Numbered from the stretch's first letter, positions 15,598-24,405 are shown. The stretch is 64,000 nucleotides of DNA from Sphingosinicella xenopeptidilytica (GCF_042676985.1 NZ_JBHTIK010000010.1:1-64000), one strand, 5' to 3'. A program made the numbers and translations. The notes: generated from the sequence alone by a model not told the origin.

Positions 15598-17136
15598 TCA
15601 GCGCCCCGTACCGGGCGTCGGTTGCGGCCGTTTCAAGAGCAGCACCAGCGGGATCGAGAGCAGCGTCACGATCATCAGCAGGTAGAAATCGTTGATGTAG
15701 CCGATCATCGTCGCCTGCCGGGTGATCTCCGCGTCGATCATCGAATACAGGCCCGCGCCCGCGCCGCCCGCACCTTCGATCATGCGCAGGTCAAGCGGCG
15801 CAAGTGATGTGTCGGTGATGTTGCCCACCATGAGTTCGTGGCTCGTCTGCACGGTGCGTGCGAGCTGCGCCGTGACGATCGAAATGCCGACGGAGGCGCC
15901 GAGGTTGCGCATCAGGTAAAGCAGGCTCGCCGCGTCCGTGCGGTAACGCGGCGGCAGCGTTGCGAACGCCGCGAGGTTGATCGACGAGAAGATGAAGCCG
16001 AGGCCGAGGCCCTGCAGCAGGCCGCTCCAGATCACGGGATGCCAGTCCATATCGAGCGACCAGTGCGTCATCCACCACAGCGAGGTTGCGGCAAGCGCCA
16101 TGCCGCCTCCGATCATCACACGTGGATCGACGCGCCCCGCGAGCTGGCCGGCGATCGCCATGCTGATGAGGACGCCGATCCCGCGCGGGGCCAGCATGAG
16201 TCCCGTGTCGAGCACGGGATAACCATAGATCGCCTGCAGCATCGGCGGCAGCAGCGCCATCGTTGCCATCATGATCACGCCGATATTGATCATGAAGATG
16301 AGGCCGATCAGGAGGTTGCGATTGGTCAGCATCTCGCGCTCGAACATCGGCCGTCGTCCCATTGCCATGTGGACGAGGAACAGCCAGATGCCGACGATCG
16401 CGACTCCAAGCTCGATGCGGATTTCCCAGGATTGCAGCCAGTCTTCCTGCTGGCCGCGGTCGAGCATCAGTTGCAGAGCGGCAAGGCCGATGGCGAGCAT
16501 CGAGAAACCGAACAGGTCGAAAGCGCGGCGACGCACCGGGCGCGAGGGAAGCAGCGCGATCAGGATCGCGAGCGTGGCGACGCCGATCGGTACATTGATG
16601 TAAAAAATCCAGCGCCAGTTGTAGTTCTCGGTGAGCCAGCCGCCGAGGATGGGCCCCATGATCGGCCCCACCATGATGCCCATGCCCCACAGCGCCATGG
16701 CCTTCGCGTGTTGCTCGCGTGGCGTGATATCGAGCATCACGGTTTGCGACAGCGGCCCCACGAACGCCGCGGATGCGCCCTGGAGCACGCGAAACAGGAC
16801 CATCTCGGGGAGGTTCACTGCGATGCCGCAGAGCATCGAGGTGATGATGAACCCTGCCACGGAGACGATGAACAGTTTGCGCGATCCGAACCGGTCGGAG
16901 AGCCAGCCGGTGAGCGGCATTGCGATGGCGGTAGCGAGGATGTAGCTCGTCAGCACCCACGACACGCTGTCGAAGGTTGCGCCGAGCGAGGCCTGCATGT
17001 GGGGGAGCGCGACGTTGGCGATCGTCGAATCGAGCACCTGCATGATCATCGCCATCATGATGCCGATGATGAGAAGCGGTCTGTTGTGAACCGCGACGAC
17101 CGGCTGGCCGTGCGCGCCTGCGGCGCTGGCGGACAT
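15598..17136 (-). CDS. emrB: EmrB/QacA-type multidrug MFS transporter (DHA2, 14 TM)
   Basis: This 512-residue protein has about 14 hydrophobic helices. The drug:H+ antiporter motifs include QVLDSTIANVALPHMQ in helix 1, GWLSDRFGSRKLF (loop 2-3) and LGGWLTENYNWRWIFYINVP (20 residues), typical of EmrB. It should work with the adjacent membrane-fusion protein and an outer-membrane channel not encoded here. The ATG at 17136 overlaps the emrA TGA by one base; longer open sequence upstream is shadow of emrA. It is the last gene of the marR-emrA-emrB operon. Substrates cannot be read from the sequence. Confidence 0.93.
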   Translation of the reverse strand: MSASAAGAHGQPVVAVHNRPLLIIGIMMAMIMQVLDSTIANVALPHMQASLGATFDSVSWVLTSYILATAIAMPLTGWLSDRFGSRKLFIVSVAGFIITSMLCGIAVNLPEMVLFRVLQGASAAFVGPLSQTVMLDITPREQHAKAMALWGMGIMVGPIMGPILGGWLTENYNWRWIFYINVPIGVATLAILIALLPSRPVRRRAFDLFGFSMLAIGLAALQLMLDRGQQEDWLQSWEIRIELGVAIVGIWLFLVHMAMGRRPMFEREMLTNRNLLIGLIFMINIGVIMMATMALLPPMLQAIYGYPVLDTGLMLAPRGIGVLISMAIAGQLAGRVDPRVMIGGGMALAATSLWWMTHWSLDMDWHPVIWSGLLQGLGLGFIFSSINLAAFATLPPRYRTDAASLLYLMRNLGASVGISIVTAQLARTVQTSHELMVGNITDTSLAPLDLRMIEGAGGAGAGLYSMIDAEITRQATMIGYINDFYLLMIVTLLSIPLVLLLKRPQPTPGTGR

Positions 17137-18194
17137 CAGCGTGCGTCGGTGTCGCGCACGTCGACGCTCGCCTCGGCGCTGAGGCCGGCGATCAGCGGGC
17201 GGTCGCTTTTCGAATCGATCGCGATGCGCACGGGCACGCGCTGCGTCACCTTCACCCAGTTGCCGTTGGCGTTCTGCGCCGGGAGCAGCGCGAATTCGCT
17301 GCCCGTGCCCGCGCCGATGCTTTCGACATGGCCGCTGAGCGCCCTGCCGTAGGCATCGATCGTGACCGTCGCCTTCTGGCCGGGGTGCATCTTGCGAAGC
17401 TGCGTTTCCTTGAAGTTCGCCTCGACCCACGAATGGCCGTCGGCAACGAGACTCAGCGTGGGAAGCCCGGCCGGAAGCATCGCGCCGACCTGCAGCCGCT
17501 CGGTCTGGCTGATGATGCCGCTGGCGGGCGCGCGGATTTCCGTGCGCGAGAGGTTGAGCATTGCTTCCTCGCGCGCGGCGAGCGCGGCCTCGACCGCTGC
17601 GGGCCGGCTGGAGGCCGCGGCACCGCTGCCGAGCGCAACGCGCGCCTTGCGTGCCTCGGAGGTGGCGGTGTTCATCTGCTCGCGCGCCTTGGCGAGCGCG
17701 AGCTGCGCTGCCTGATAGCGGGCGCGGGTGGTGAAGCCGCGGTCGAGGAGCTCGGCCTGCCGATCGAACTCGGCCTTCGCGAAGGCGATCTCGTCGCGTG
17801 CGGCGGCGATGTCGACGTCGGCGACCGTCACTTCGGCGCCGAGTTCGTCGATCTCGACGTTCGCCTTGGCGAGTGCGGCTTCCGCCTGCCTGAGCGCGAT
17901 GCGGAAGGGCTCGGGATCGATGCGGAACAGGAGCTGGCCTTCCTGCACGCGCATGTTTTCGCGCACCGTCACTTCGACGACGCGGCCGCTCACCTCGGGG
18001 GCGATCGAAACCTTGTCCTGCCGGACATAGGCGTTGTCCGTCGATTCATGCGCCTGCCCGGCGATGTAGAGCCACGTGCCGCCTACGATCAGCAGCAGCG
18101 GCACGGACAGCATCAGCAGCGGGCGCAGCCACGCGGGGAAACGGCGGCGCGACAGTGCCGTGTCGTCGTTCACTTCGAAGCCGAGGTCAGCCAT
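17136..18194 (-). CDS. emrA: EmrA/HlyD-type membrane-fusion protein
   Basis: The 352-residue adaptor has one N-terminal membrane anchor (about 24-46, LRPLLMLSVPLLLIVGGTWL). A lipoyl/beta-barrel half-motif follows (NAYVRQDKVSIAPEVSGRV, VRENMRVQEGQLLFRID), then a long Ala/Glu-rich coiled-coil hairpin (about 95-215), then the second lipoyl half and barrel. This order is standard for HlyD/EmrA proteins that bridge an inner-membrane pump to an outer-membrane channel. Its start overlaps marR by 8 bp and its stop overlaps emrB by 1 bp. Confidence 0.94.
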   Translation of the reverse strand: MADLGFEVNDDTALSRRRFPAWLRPLLMLSVPLLLIVGGTWLYIAGQAHESTDNAYVRQDKVSIAPEVSGRVVEVTVRENMRVQEGQLLFRIDPEPFRIALRQAEAALAKANVEIDELGAEVTVADVDIAAARDEIAFAKAEFDRQAELLDRGFTTRARYQAAQLALAKAREQMNTATSEARKARVALGSGAAASSRPAAVEAALAAREEAMLNLSRTEIRAPASGIISQTERLQVGAMLPAGLPTLSLVADGHSWVEANFKETQLRKMHPGQKATVTIDAYGRALSGHVESIGAGTGSEFALLPAQNANGNWVKVTQRVPVRIAIDSKSDRPLIAGLSAEASVDVRDTDAR

Positions 18195-18630
18195 TGACGG
18201 CCTCCTGTTCGACGCGCCGCGAGAGATTTGCGCACACGCGTTCCAGATAACCCACGAACGCTGCGCGTTCTTCTGCGGTGAAGCCTTCCAGCGTATCCTC
18301 GATCATGCGGTCGGAAATCGGCAGCAGTTCCTTGATGATCGCGTGGGATCGGGGGGTGAGGAACAGTCGCCACGCGCGCCGGTCCTGCGGATCGGCGTGG
18401 CGTTCGACGAAGCCGGCGTCCTGAAGCCGGTCGACCATGCGGCCGACGGTGATCGCCTCCACCTCAAGCCGTTCCGCAAGCTCTCCCTGGTTGATGCCTT
18501 CGCGGCGCTTCAGGATGGTGAGAACACGCCATTGCGGGCGGGTGATGCCCATCGGGCGCACGCGCGCGTCGAATTCGCGCCGCAGCAAACGGGCGCTGTC
18601 TGCAAGCAGAAAACCGAGTGATTCGCTCAT
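18187..18630 (-). CDS. MarR-family repressor of the efflux operon
   Basis: The 147-residue protein has the winged-helix core RPQWRVLTILKRREGINQGE, recognition-helix region LEVEAITVGRMVDRLQDAG, and wing residues HADPQDRRAWRLFLT, the DxRxxR signature of MarR. It is the first gene of marR-emrA-emrB, and a perfect palindrome lies just before it, so autoregulation is likely. I use the ATG at 18630, where family similarity begins. The upstream in-frame ATG at 18651 lies inside the palindrome. Neither has a Shine-Dalgarno sequence. Confidence 0.9.
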   Translation of the reverse strand: MSESLGFLLADSARLLRREFDARVRPMGITRPQWRVLTILKRREGINQGELAERLEVEAITVGRMVDRLQDAGFVERHADPQDRRAWRLFLTPRSHAIIKELLPISDRMIEDTLEGFTAEERAAFVGYLERVCANLSRRVEQEAVNG

Positions 18631-18637
18631 GAGCGTA

Positions 18638-18666
18638 CATATAGTAAGCATAGTTACTATGTGCAA
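18638..18666 (-). promoter_or_regulatory. marR-emrAB promoter with palindromic operator in the spacer
   Basis: On the minus strand, TTGCAC (18666-18661) and TATATG (18643-18638) are separated by exactly 17 bp. The inverted repeat ATAGTAA-N6-TTACTAT (18641-18660) fills that spacer, so a bound MarR dimer would block polymerase. The AT-rich site stands out from its GC-rich surroundings. The predicted transcript would begin within a base or two of the marR ATG. Confidence 0.75.
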
Positions 18667-18709
18667 TGGCAGGGTGGCGTGCGCGGGCAAGCGGTGTAAT
18701 TTGTCGCCC

Positions 18710-19360
18710 ATGCCGACACTTTCCGCCGACGTCTTCTGGTCGTTCCGCTCGCCCTATTCGTATCTCGCGGCGCGGCGCTATCGCGCGCTGACGCAGGAAT
18801 ACGATCTTCGGATCAACCTCCGGCCCGTCTATCCGCTCGCGATCCGCCAGCCGGGCTTCTTCGAGACGAACCACCCGAACTGGCTTGGCTACACGATGCG
18901 CGATTTCGTGCGCGTGGCGCAGTATCTGGAGATACCTGTGGCGCCGCCGCGGCCCGATCCTATCGTGCAGAACATGTTCACGCGTGAGATTGCCGCCGAG
19001 CAGCCCTATATCTTTCGCCTGACGCGGCTCGGACAGGCCGCCGCACGGCGAGGCGCAAGCCTGGCGTTCGCGGATGAAGCTTCCCGGCTTATCTGGGGTG
19101 GCACGGAGAACTGGCACGAAGGCGATCATCTTGCCGGGGCGGCAGCGCGCGCCGGGCTCGATTTCGCGGAGATCGAGGCTGAAGCCGCAGCCGATGCGGA
19201 GGCGCTCGACGCTGAGATCGCCGCGAACCAGCAGGCGCTGGAAAAGGCCGGGCACTGGGGCGTGCCGACGCTGGTGTTCGACGGCGAGCCGTTTTTCGGG
19301 CAGGATCGCATCGACATTGCCGTCTGGCGCATGAAGCAGGCGGGATTGGAGGCGCGATGA
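18710..19360 (+). CDS. DsbA-like thioredoxin-fold oxidoreductase (2-hydroxychromene-2-carboxylate isomerase family)
   Basis: The 216 residues open with ADVFWSFRSPYSYLAARRYR. The SPYSYL segment is typical of the kappa-GST/2-hydroxychromene-2-carboxylate isomerase branch of the DsbA superfamily, in which a Ser replaces the CxxC active-site cysteine. The C-terminal cis-Pro region HWGVPTLVFDGEPFFGQDRI also fits. The cofactor is probably glutathione; the substrate is unknown, and no aromatic-degradation genes are nearby. It is divergent from marR, and its stop overlaps the GFA gene start by 4 bp. Confidence 0.85.
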   Translation: MPTLSADVFWSFRSPYSYLAARRYRALTQEYDLRINLRPVYPLAIRQPGFFETNHPNWLGYTMRDFVRVAQYLEIPVAPPRPDPIVQNMFTREIAAEQPYIFRLTRLGQAAARRGASLAFADEASRLIWGGTENWHEGDHLAGAAARAGLDFAEIEAEAAADAEALDAEIAANQQALEKAGHWGVPTLVFDGEPFFGQDRIDIAVWRMKQAGLEAR

Positions 19361-19800
19361 CAAAGGTGACTGGCGGCTGCCATTGCGGCCGCGTCCGCTA
19401 CGAGGCGGAGATCGAGAACTACGAGGCCTATCTCTGCCATTGCCGCTACTGCCAGCGTGCGACGGGCGGCGTCTCGATCGCGTTCAAGAACCTGCCCAAG
19501 GCGGCGGTGCATTGGAATCGGGAGCCGGACTGGTACGCCTCCTCGCCGATCGCGAAGCGGCCGTTCTGCTCCGCCTGCGGCACCCCACTCGGCTTCGCGT
19601 TCCCGGACAGCGACCACATGGACCTCACCGTCGGCACGTTCGACGACCCCGCGCCGTTTTTCCCGACCTCCAATTTCGGCATCGAGAGCCGCCATGACGC
19701 ATGGAGCGACACGTCCGCTCTTCCCGGCCAGCGCTGTGATGAGTACGAGGCGCTGAACAAACGTTGGAAGGAAGCGGGTGTCTCTCCAGACGCGGGATAG
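19357..19800 (+). CDS. GFA-family (glutathione-dependent formaldehyde-activating-like) zinc protein
   Basis: This 147-residue protein carries the zinc-binding cysteines of the GFA/CENP-V fold: C8 and C10 (GGCHCGRV), C27, C29 and C32 (LCHCRYCQR), and C71 and C74 (PFCSACGTPLGF). Family members were named for S-hydroxymethylglutathione synthesis from formaldehyde and glutathione, but many have no proven activity. Its ATG overlaps the upstream TGA, and it overlaps the next gene by 23 bp, so three genes are tightly coupled. Confidence 0.88.
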   Translation: MTKVTGGCHCGRVRYEAEIENYEAYLCHCRYCQRATGGVSIAFKNLPKAAVHWNREPDWYASSPIAKRPFCSACGTPLGFAFPDSDHMDLTVGTFDDPAPFFPTSNFGIESRHDAWSDTSALPGQRCDEYEALNKRWKEAGVSPDAG

Positions 19801-20542
19801 GGATTTCGAATCGTTCGATGGCGTCCGCATCGCGTGGACGGAGGCAGGGCCGGAAGACGGGCGTCCGCTCGTGCTGCTCCACGGCCTGTTTTCGAACGCT
19901 CACGTTAATTGGCTGAAGTTCGGAACGGCGGCCCGCATCGCCGAAACCGGCCTGCGCCTGATCATGCCGGATTTCCGTGCACACGGGAAAAGTGCGGCGC
20001 CCACGGACGCTGCCGCCTATCCGCCGGACGTGCTCGCAAGCGACGTGCTTGCGCTCATCGATCATCTCGGCCTCACCGACTATGATCTCGGTGGCTATTC
20101 GCTCGGCGGGCGGCAGACGCTGCGCGCAGTGGTCCGCGGGGCGACGCCGCGTCGTATCGCCGTTATCGGCATGGGGCTCGGCGCGGTCGTGAATGTTGCG
20201 CCCAGCACGAACTGGTTCATCGATACGGTGCGCAATGCCGATACCCACGCCCGCGGCAGCGAGGCCTATTTCGCGATCCAGTTCATGCGCACCAACAAGG
20301 TCGATCCGGAAGCCGCGATCCACCTTCTGAACGCACAGGTCGACTCGGCGCTTGCCGATGTCGAGGCGATCACGCTGCCTGCGCTCGTCCTGTGCGGCGC
20401 GGAGGATCACTACAATGCCGAGGCGCACGCGCTGTCTGAAGCGCTGCCGAACGCGACGTGGTGCGAAATTCCCGGCACGCACATGTCGAGCGTTACGCGC
20501 CCCGAACTCGGCTCGTCGCTCGCGGACGTCTTCGCTGCTTGA
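19778..20542 (+). CDS. Alpha/beta hydrolase
   Basis: The 254 residues form a canonical alpha/beta hydrolase: oxyanion motif LLHGLFSN at 34-40, nucleophile S108 in GGYSLGG, probable acid D210 (CGAEDHYN) and H235 (IPGTHMSS). No signal peptide is present, so it acts in the cytoplasm. The GTG at 19778 lies inside the end of the GFA gene; the next plausible starts would remove conserved N-terminal strands. The substrate (ester or lactone) is not evident. With the two upstream genes it could form a small glutathione-linked detoxification unit, which is inference. Confidence 0.87.
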   Translation: MSLQTRDRDFESFDGVRIAWTEAGPEDGRPLVLLHGLFSNAHVNWLKFGTAARIAETGLRLIMPDFRAHGKSAAPTDAAAYPPDVLASDVLALIDHLGLTDYDLGGYSLGGRQTLRAVVRGATPRRIAVIGMGLGAVVNVAPSTNWFIDTVRNADTHARGSEAYFAIQFMRTNKVDPEAAIHLLNAQVDSALADVEAITLPALVLCGAEDHYNAEAHALSEALPNATWCEIPGTHMSSVTRPELGSSLADVFAA

Positions 20543-20566
20543 CCCCCGGATGGGCTGTTCTACCCT
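20539..20566 (+). promoter_or_regulatory. Possible promoter of the M2 peptidase gene
   Basis: TTGACC (20539-20544) overlaps the stop of the hydrolase gene, and TACCCT lies 16 bp downstream (20561-20566). The -10 match is only moderate. The gap to the next ATG is 32 bp and includes a strong AGGGGAG ribosome-binding site. Confidence 0.35.
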
Positions 20567-20598
20567 GATGCCATAACGGTTCAGGGGAGATTTCGACC

Positions 20599-22398
20599 AT
20601 GAAAAGCCTGACTTCCGCGCTCGCACTTGCCGCCATGCTGCTCGCGACTGGCGCGTCGCCCGCGCCGACAGCGGCCGAGGCTGACGCCTTCGTCGCAAAG
20701 GCGGAAAAGGATCTGGAGGAGCTGGGCATCTTCGCGGCGCGCGCCGCGTGGGTGAATGCGACCTACATTACCGACGACACTGATATCCTCGCTGCGCGAA
20801 CGGGCGCCGCTTACACGGAAGCTGCCGTGCGCTACGCGTCGGAAGCCGCGAAATATGCGCCGCTGCCGGGCCTCTCTTACGACACAAAGCGCAAGCTTGA
20901 CATGTTGCGGCAGGGCCTTGTCGCGCCCGCGCCGAATACGCCGGGCGCGGCGGACACGCTATCCACGCTGCTCACCGGGCTGCAATCCACGTACGGCAAG
21001 GGCAAGGGCACCTACAAAGGCGAGGCGAAGAGCGGCAACGACCTCGAAGAACTGATGGGCACCGAGCGCGATCCCGAGGTGTTGAAGGAGATGTGGATTT
21101 CCTGGCACAAGATCGGCGTGCCGATGCGGAATGATTATACGCAGTTCGTCTCCATCTCGAACGCGGGCTCGAAGGAACTCGGCTATGTCGACACCGGCGC
21201 ACAGTGGCGCGCGGGCTACGACATGGACCCGGACGCGTTCGCGAAGCTCACCGACGACACGTGGAAGCAGGTGAAGCCGCTCTACGATCAGCTGCACTGC
21301 TACACGCGCACGAAGCTCAACGAGAAATACGGCGATGCCGTGCAGCCGAAGACCGGCCCGATCCGTGCCGACCTGCTCGGCAACATGTGGGCGCAGGAAT
21401 GGGGCAATATCTACGACGTCGTCGCGCCGAAGGGCGCGGGCGATGTCGGCTACGATCTCACCGAATTGCTTGCCGCCAAGGGCTATACGCCGGAGCAGAT
21501 CGTGAAGACGGGCGAGGCGTTCTTCTCGTCTGTCGGCTTCGCGCCGCTGCCGCAGAGCTTCTGGCAGCGCTCGATGATCACAGCGCCGCGCGACCGCGAG
21601 GTGGTGTGTCATGCGAGCGCGTGGGACGTCGACAACAAGGACGATATCCGCATCAAGATGTGCACCAAGGTGAACGGCGACGACTTTGTCACCGTCCATC
21701 ACGAGCTTGGGCACAACTACTACCAGCGCGCCTATAACCAGCAGTCGTATCTCTACATGAACAGCGCCAACGACGGCTTCCACGAAGCGGTCGGCGATTT
21801 CATCGCGCTTTCCGTGACGCCGGATTACCTCGTGAAGATCGGGCTTCTCGACCCGAAGGCGGTGCCGAGCGCGGACAAGGACATCGGGCTGCTTTTGAAG
21901 CAAGCGATGGACAAGGTGGCGTTCCTCCCCTTCGGGCTTCTCATCGACAAATGGCGCTGGGGCGTGTTCTCGGGACAGATCACACCCAACACCTACAACG
22001 CGGCGTGGAACGACCTTCGCCTCCAGTATCAGGGCATCGTGCCGCCGGTGCCGCGCAGCGAGGCGGATTTCGATCCCGGAGCGAAGTATCACATCCCCGG
22101 CAATACGCCCTACACGCGCTATTTCCTCGCGCGGCTGCTGCAATTCCAGTTCCATCAGGCGGCGTGCAAACAGGCGGGCTGGAAGGGGCCGCTGCATCGC
22201 TGCTCGATCTATGGCGACAAGAAGGTGGGCGAGAAGCTGAACGCCATGCTGGCGATGGGCGCTTCGAAGCCGTGGCCGGATGCGCTACAGGCGTTTACGG
22301 GTTCGCGGCAGATGGATGGCAAGGCGATGATCGCCTATTTCCAGCCGCTGATGACGTGGCTTCAGCGACAGAACAAGGGCAAGACCTGCGGCTGGTAG
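20599..22398 (+). CDS. M2-family metallopeptidase (bacterial ACE-like peptidyl-dipeptidase)
   Basis: This 599-residue secreted protein has a signal peptide (about 1-19) and the gluzincin site H368-E-L-G-H372 in TVHHELGHNYYQ. The third zinc ligand E396 lies in FHEAVGDF, the same 28-residue spacing as in angiotensin-converting enzyme. GPIRADLLGNMWAQEW and NTPYTRYFLARLLQFQ also match family M2. It should release dipeptides from peptide C-termini in the periplasm, probably for peptide nutrition. The start has AGGGGAG nine bases upstream. It converges on amn with a 3-bp gap. Confidence 0.93.
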   Translation: MKSLTSALALAAMLLATGASPAPTAAEADAFVAKAEKDLEELGIFAARAAWVNATYITDDTDILAARTGAAYTEAAVRYASEAAKYAPLPGLSYDTKRKLDMLRQGLVAPAPNTPGAADTLSTLLTGLQSTYGKGKGTYKGEAKSGNDLEELMGTERDPEVLKEMWISWHKIGVPMRNDYTQFVSISNAGSKELGYVDTGAQWRAGYDMDPDAFAKLTDDTWKQVKPLYDQLHCYTRTKLNEKYGDAVQPKTGPIRADLLGNMWAQEWGNIYDVVAPKGAGDVGYDLTELLAAKGYTPEQIVKTGEAFFSSVGFAPLPQSFWQRSMITAPRDREVVCHASAWDVDNKDDIRIKMCTKVNGDDFVTVHHELGHNYYQRAYNQQSYLYMNSANDGFHEAVGDFIALSVTPDYLVKIGLLDPKAVPSADKDIGLLLKQAMDKVAFLPFGLLIDKWRWGVFSGQITPNTYNAAWNDLRLQYQGIVPPVPRSEADFDPGAKYHIPGNTPYTRYFLARLLQFQFHQAACKQAGWKGPLHRCSIYGDKKVGEKLNAMLAMGASKPWPDALQAFTGSRQMDGKAMIAYFQPLMTWLQRQNKGKTCGW

Positions 22399-22401
22399 CC
22401 G

Positions 22402-23841
22402 CTACCGGAACGCCGGTTCGTCGAAGGCCCGGAGTTTGCGGCTGTGCAGCCGCGAACCGGCGGCGCGGAGCAGGTCGCAAGTGGCGATGCCGATGCGGAT
22501 GTGCTCGCGGATGGCGCGTTCGTAAAAGCGGTTCGCCTGCCCCGGCAGCTTGAGTTCGCCGTGCAGTGGCTTGTCTGAGACGCAGAGCAGCGTGCCGTAG
22601 GGGACGCGGAAGCGGTATCCCTGCGCGGCGATCGTTGCCGATTCCATGTCGATCGCGACGGCGCGCGACTGCGAGAAGCGCAGCGCCGAGAGCGAGTAGC
22701 GCAGTTCCCAGTTGCGGTCGTCGGTGGTGACGACGGTGCCGGTGCGCAGGCGCCTTTTCAGCGCATCGGCGCTCTCGCCGGTCACATCCAGCGCAGCCTG
22801 CTGCAGCGCCTGCTGTACCTCGGCGATGGCGGGTATGGGAATCTCCGGCGGCAGCACGTCGTCGAGCACGTGATCGTCGCGTAGATATGCGTGGGCGAGC
22901 ACGTAGTCGCCGATCGTCTGCGTGGGGCGAAGGCCGCCGCAGTGGCCGATCATCAGCCACGCCTCCGGTCGCAGCACGGCGAGATGGTCGGTGATCGTCT
23001 TGGCGTTCGAGGGGCCGACGCCGATGTTGACGAGGCTGATGCCGGTGCCGTCCTCGCTCATCAAATGCCACGCGGGCATCTGGTGGCGCCGCCATGCCGC
23101 GTCGGAAGCCATACGCTCAGGGTCGGCGTCGCCCGCGGTCATCACCACGCCGCCAGCGCCCGAGAGCGCGATGTAGCGGCCGCCGGGCGTCAGCTGCTCG
23201 CAGGCCCAGCGCACGAACTCGTCGACGTAGCGGTGGTAGTTGGTGAACAGCACGTAGCGCTGCACGTGCTCGGGCGGCGTGCCGGTATAGTGGCGCAGGC
23301 GCGCGAGGCTGAAATCGGTGCGCAGCGCGTCGAACAGCGCGAGCGGCCGCGCCGGGCTGAGCGCCGGGTTCCAGAGGCCGTCCGCGACCTCGTCCCCGAT
23401 AAAGGCAAGTTCGGTTGCCGGGAACCAGCGCGCCAGCTCTTCCGCCGTCACCTCGCCGAGATCGACGCCGCCGGCATCGAGCACGTAGGGGAAGGGAATT
23501 TCCTGGCGGCCGGGCGCGGCCTCGAACGTCACGCCGTAGTCGCGGACGAGAAGATTGATCTGTTCGGCGAGATAGTCGCGGAACAGCGCGGGCCGCGTGA
23601 TGCTGGTGGCGTAGGTGCCCGGTGCGGTGAGCCGCCCCCAGGCGTGAGAGGCGGGCCGCGCCGCGCGCTCGCCGCCATAAGTCAGGCGAAGCTCGGGGTA
23701 TGCAAAGGCACCCGCCTCGCGCGCTGCCGCGTCGGGGCGGGTGCCGTCTGCGATATAGGCTTGCAGGGCAGTTCGCAGCCGTTCGCGGGACGCCTCGTAG
23801 AGGCGATCGAGTTCCGCGACGACGGCTGCGGCGTCCTGCAT
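22402..23841 (-). CDS. amn: AMP nucleosidase
   Basis: Amn hydrolyses AMP to adenine and ribose 5-phosphate, helping to set adenylate pools. The 479 residues match the long proteobacterial form: an N-terminal regulatory domain (about 1-175, including ATSITRPALFRDYLAEQI) and a C-terminal nucleoside-phosphorylase-like domain. The latter shows GVGPSNAKTITDHLAVLRP, MIGHCGGLRPTQTIGDYVL and AIDMESATIAAQGYRF. It lies six bases downstream of the peroxiredoxin gene on the same strand, so they probably share a transcript. Confidence 0.94.
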   Translation of the reverse strand: MQDAAAVVAELDRLYEASRERLRTALQAYIADGTRPDAAAREAGAFAYPELRLTYGGERAARPASHAWGRLTAPGTYATSITRPALFRDYLAEQINLLVRDYGVTFEAAPGRQEIPFPYVLDAGGVDLGEVTAEELARWFPATELAFIGDEVADGLWNPALSPARPLALFDALRTDFSLARLRHYTGTPPEHVQRYVLFTNYHRYVDEFVRWACEQLTPGGRYIALSGAGGVVMTAGDADPERMASDAAWRRHQMPAWHLMSEDGTGISLVNIGVGPSNAKTITDHLAVLRPEAWLMIGHCGGLRPTQTIGDYVLAHAYLRDDHVLDDVLPPEIPIPAIAEVQQALQQAALDVTGESADALKRRLRTGTVVTTDDRNWELRYSLSALRFSQSRAVAIDMESATIAAQGYRFRVPYGTLLCVSDKPLHGELKLPGQANRFYERAIREHIRIGIATCDLLRAAGSRLHSRKLRAFDEPAFR

Positions 23842-23847
23842 ATTGGC

Positions 23848-24333
23848 TTAGGCCAGCTGGCCCAGCAGATGCTCGGCGCTGGAGACGCGGAAGGCGCCCG
23901 GCTCTTCGATGTTGAGTTCGCTGACGACGCCGTCCTTCACGAGCACCGAGAAGCGCTGGCCGCGCTTGCCCATGCCGAACTTGGAAGCGTCCATGGTGAG
24001 GCCGAGCGCTTCCGAGAAGCTGCCGTTGCCGTCGGCGAGCATCGTCACCTTGCTGTCGGCGCCGGCGCTCTTGCCCCACGCGCCCATCACGAAGGCGTCG
24101 TTCACGGCGATGCAGGCGATCTCGTCGACGCCCTTCGCCTTCAGCTCTTCGGCATGGTCGATGAAGCCCGGCAGGTGCTTCGCCGAGCAGGTCGGGGTGA
24201 ACGCGCCGGGGACCGAGAAGAGCGCGACGGTGCGGCCTGCGAAAAACTCGTCGGTGTGGACGGGCGCGGGGCCGCTGTCCGTCATCGTCATCAGCGTTGC
24301 GCTCGGGACCTTGTCGCCTACCGAAATCGTCAT
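23848..24333 (-). CDS. Peroxiredoxin, Prx5 type
   Basis: The 161-residue protein reduces peroxides with a peroxidatic cysteine, C49 in VPGAFTPTCSAKHLPGF, the hallmark of the Prx5/AhpE-like group. DSKVTMLADGNGSF and RFSVLVKDGVV also match. It lacks a fused glutaredoxin domain, so an external thiol donor is needed. The ATG at 24333 is preceded by AAGGAG with proper spacing; the much longer open frame upstream is shadow of yqgE. It is divergent from yqgE across 108 bp. Confidence 0.93.
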   Translation of the reverse strand: MTISVGDKVPSATLMTMTDSGPAPVHTDEFFAGRTVALFSVPGAFTPTCSAKHLPGFIDHAEELKAKGVDEIACIAVNDAFVMGAWGKSAGADSKVTMLADGNGSFSEALGLTMDASKFGMGKRGQRFSVLVKDGVVSELNIEEPGAFRVSSAEHLLGQLA

Positions 24334-24405
24334 GACACTTGCTCCTTGGACGGGGGAATCTGGACGCGCTTCGTAGCCGGTCCCCCGCCGATCGCCAAGC
24401 GTCCG

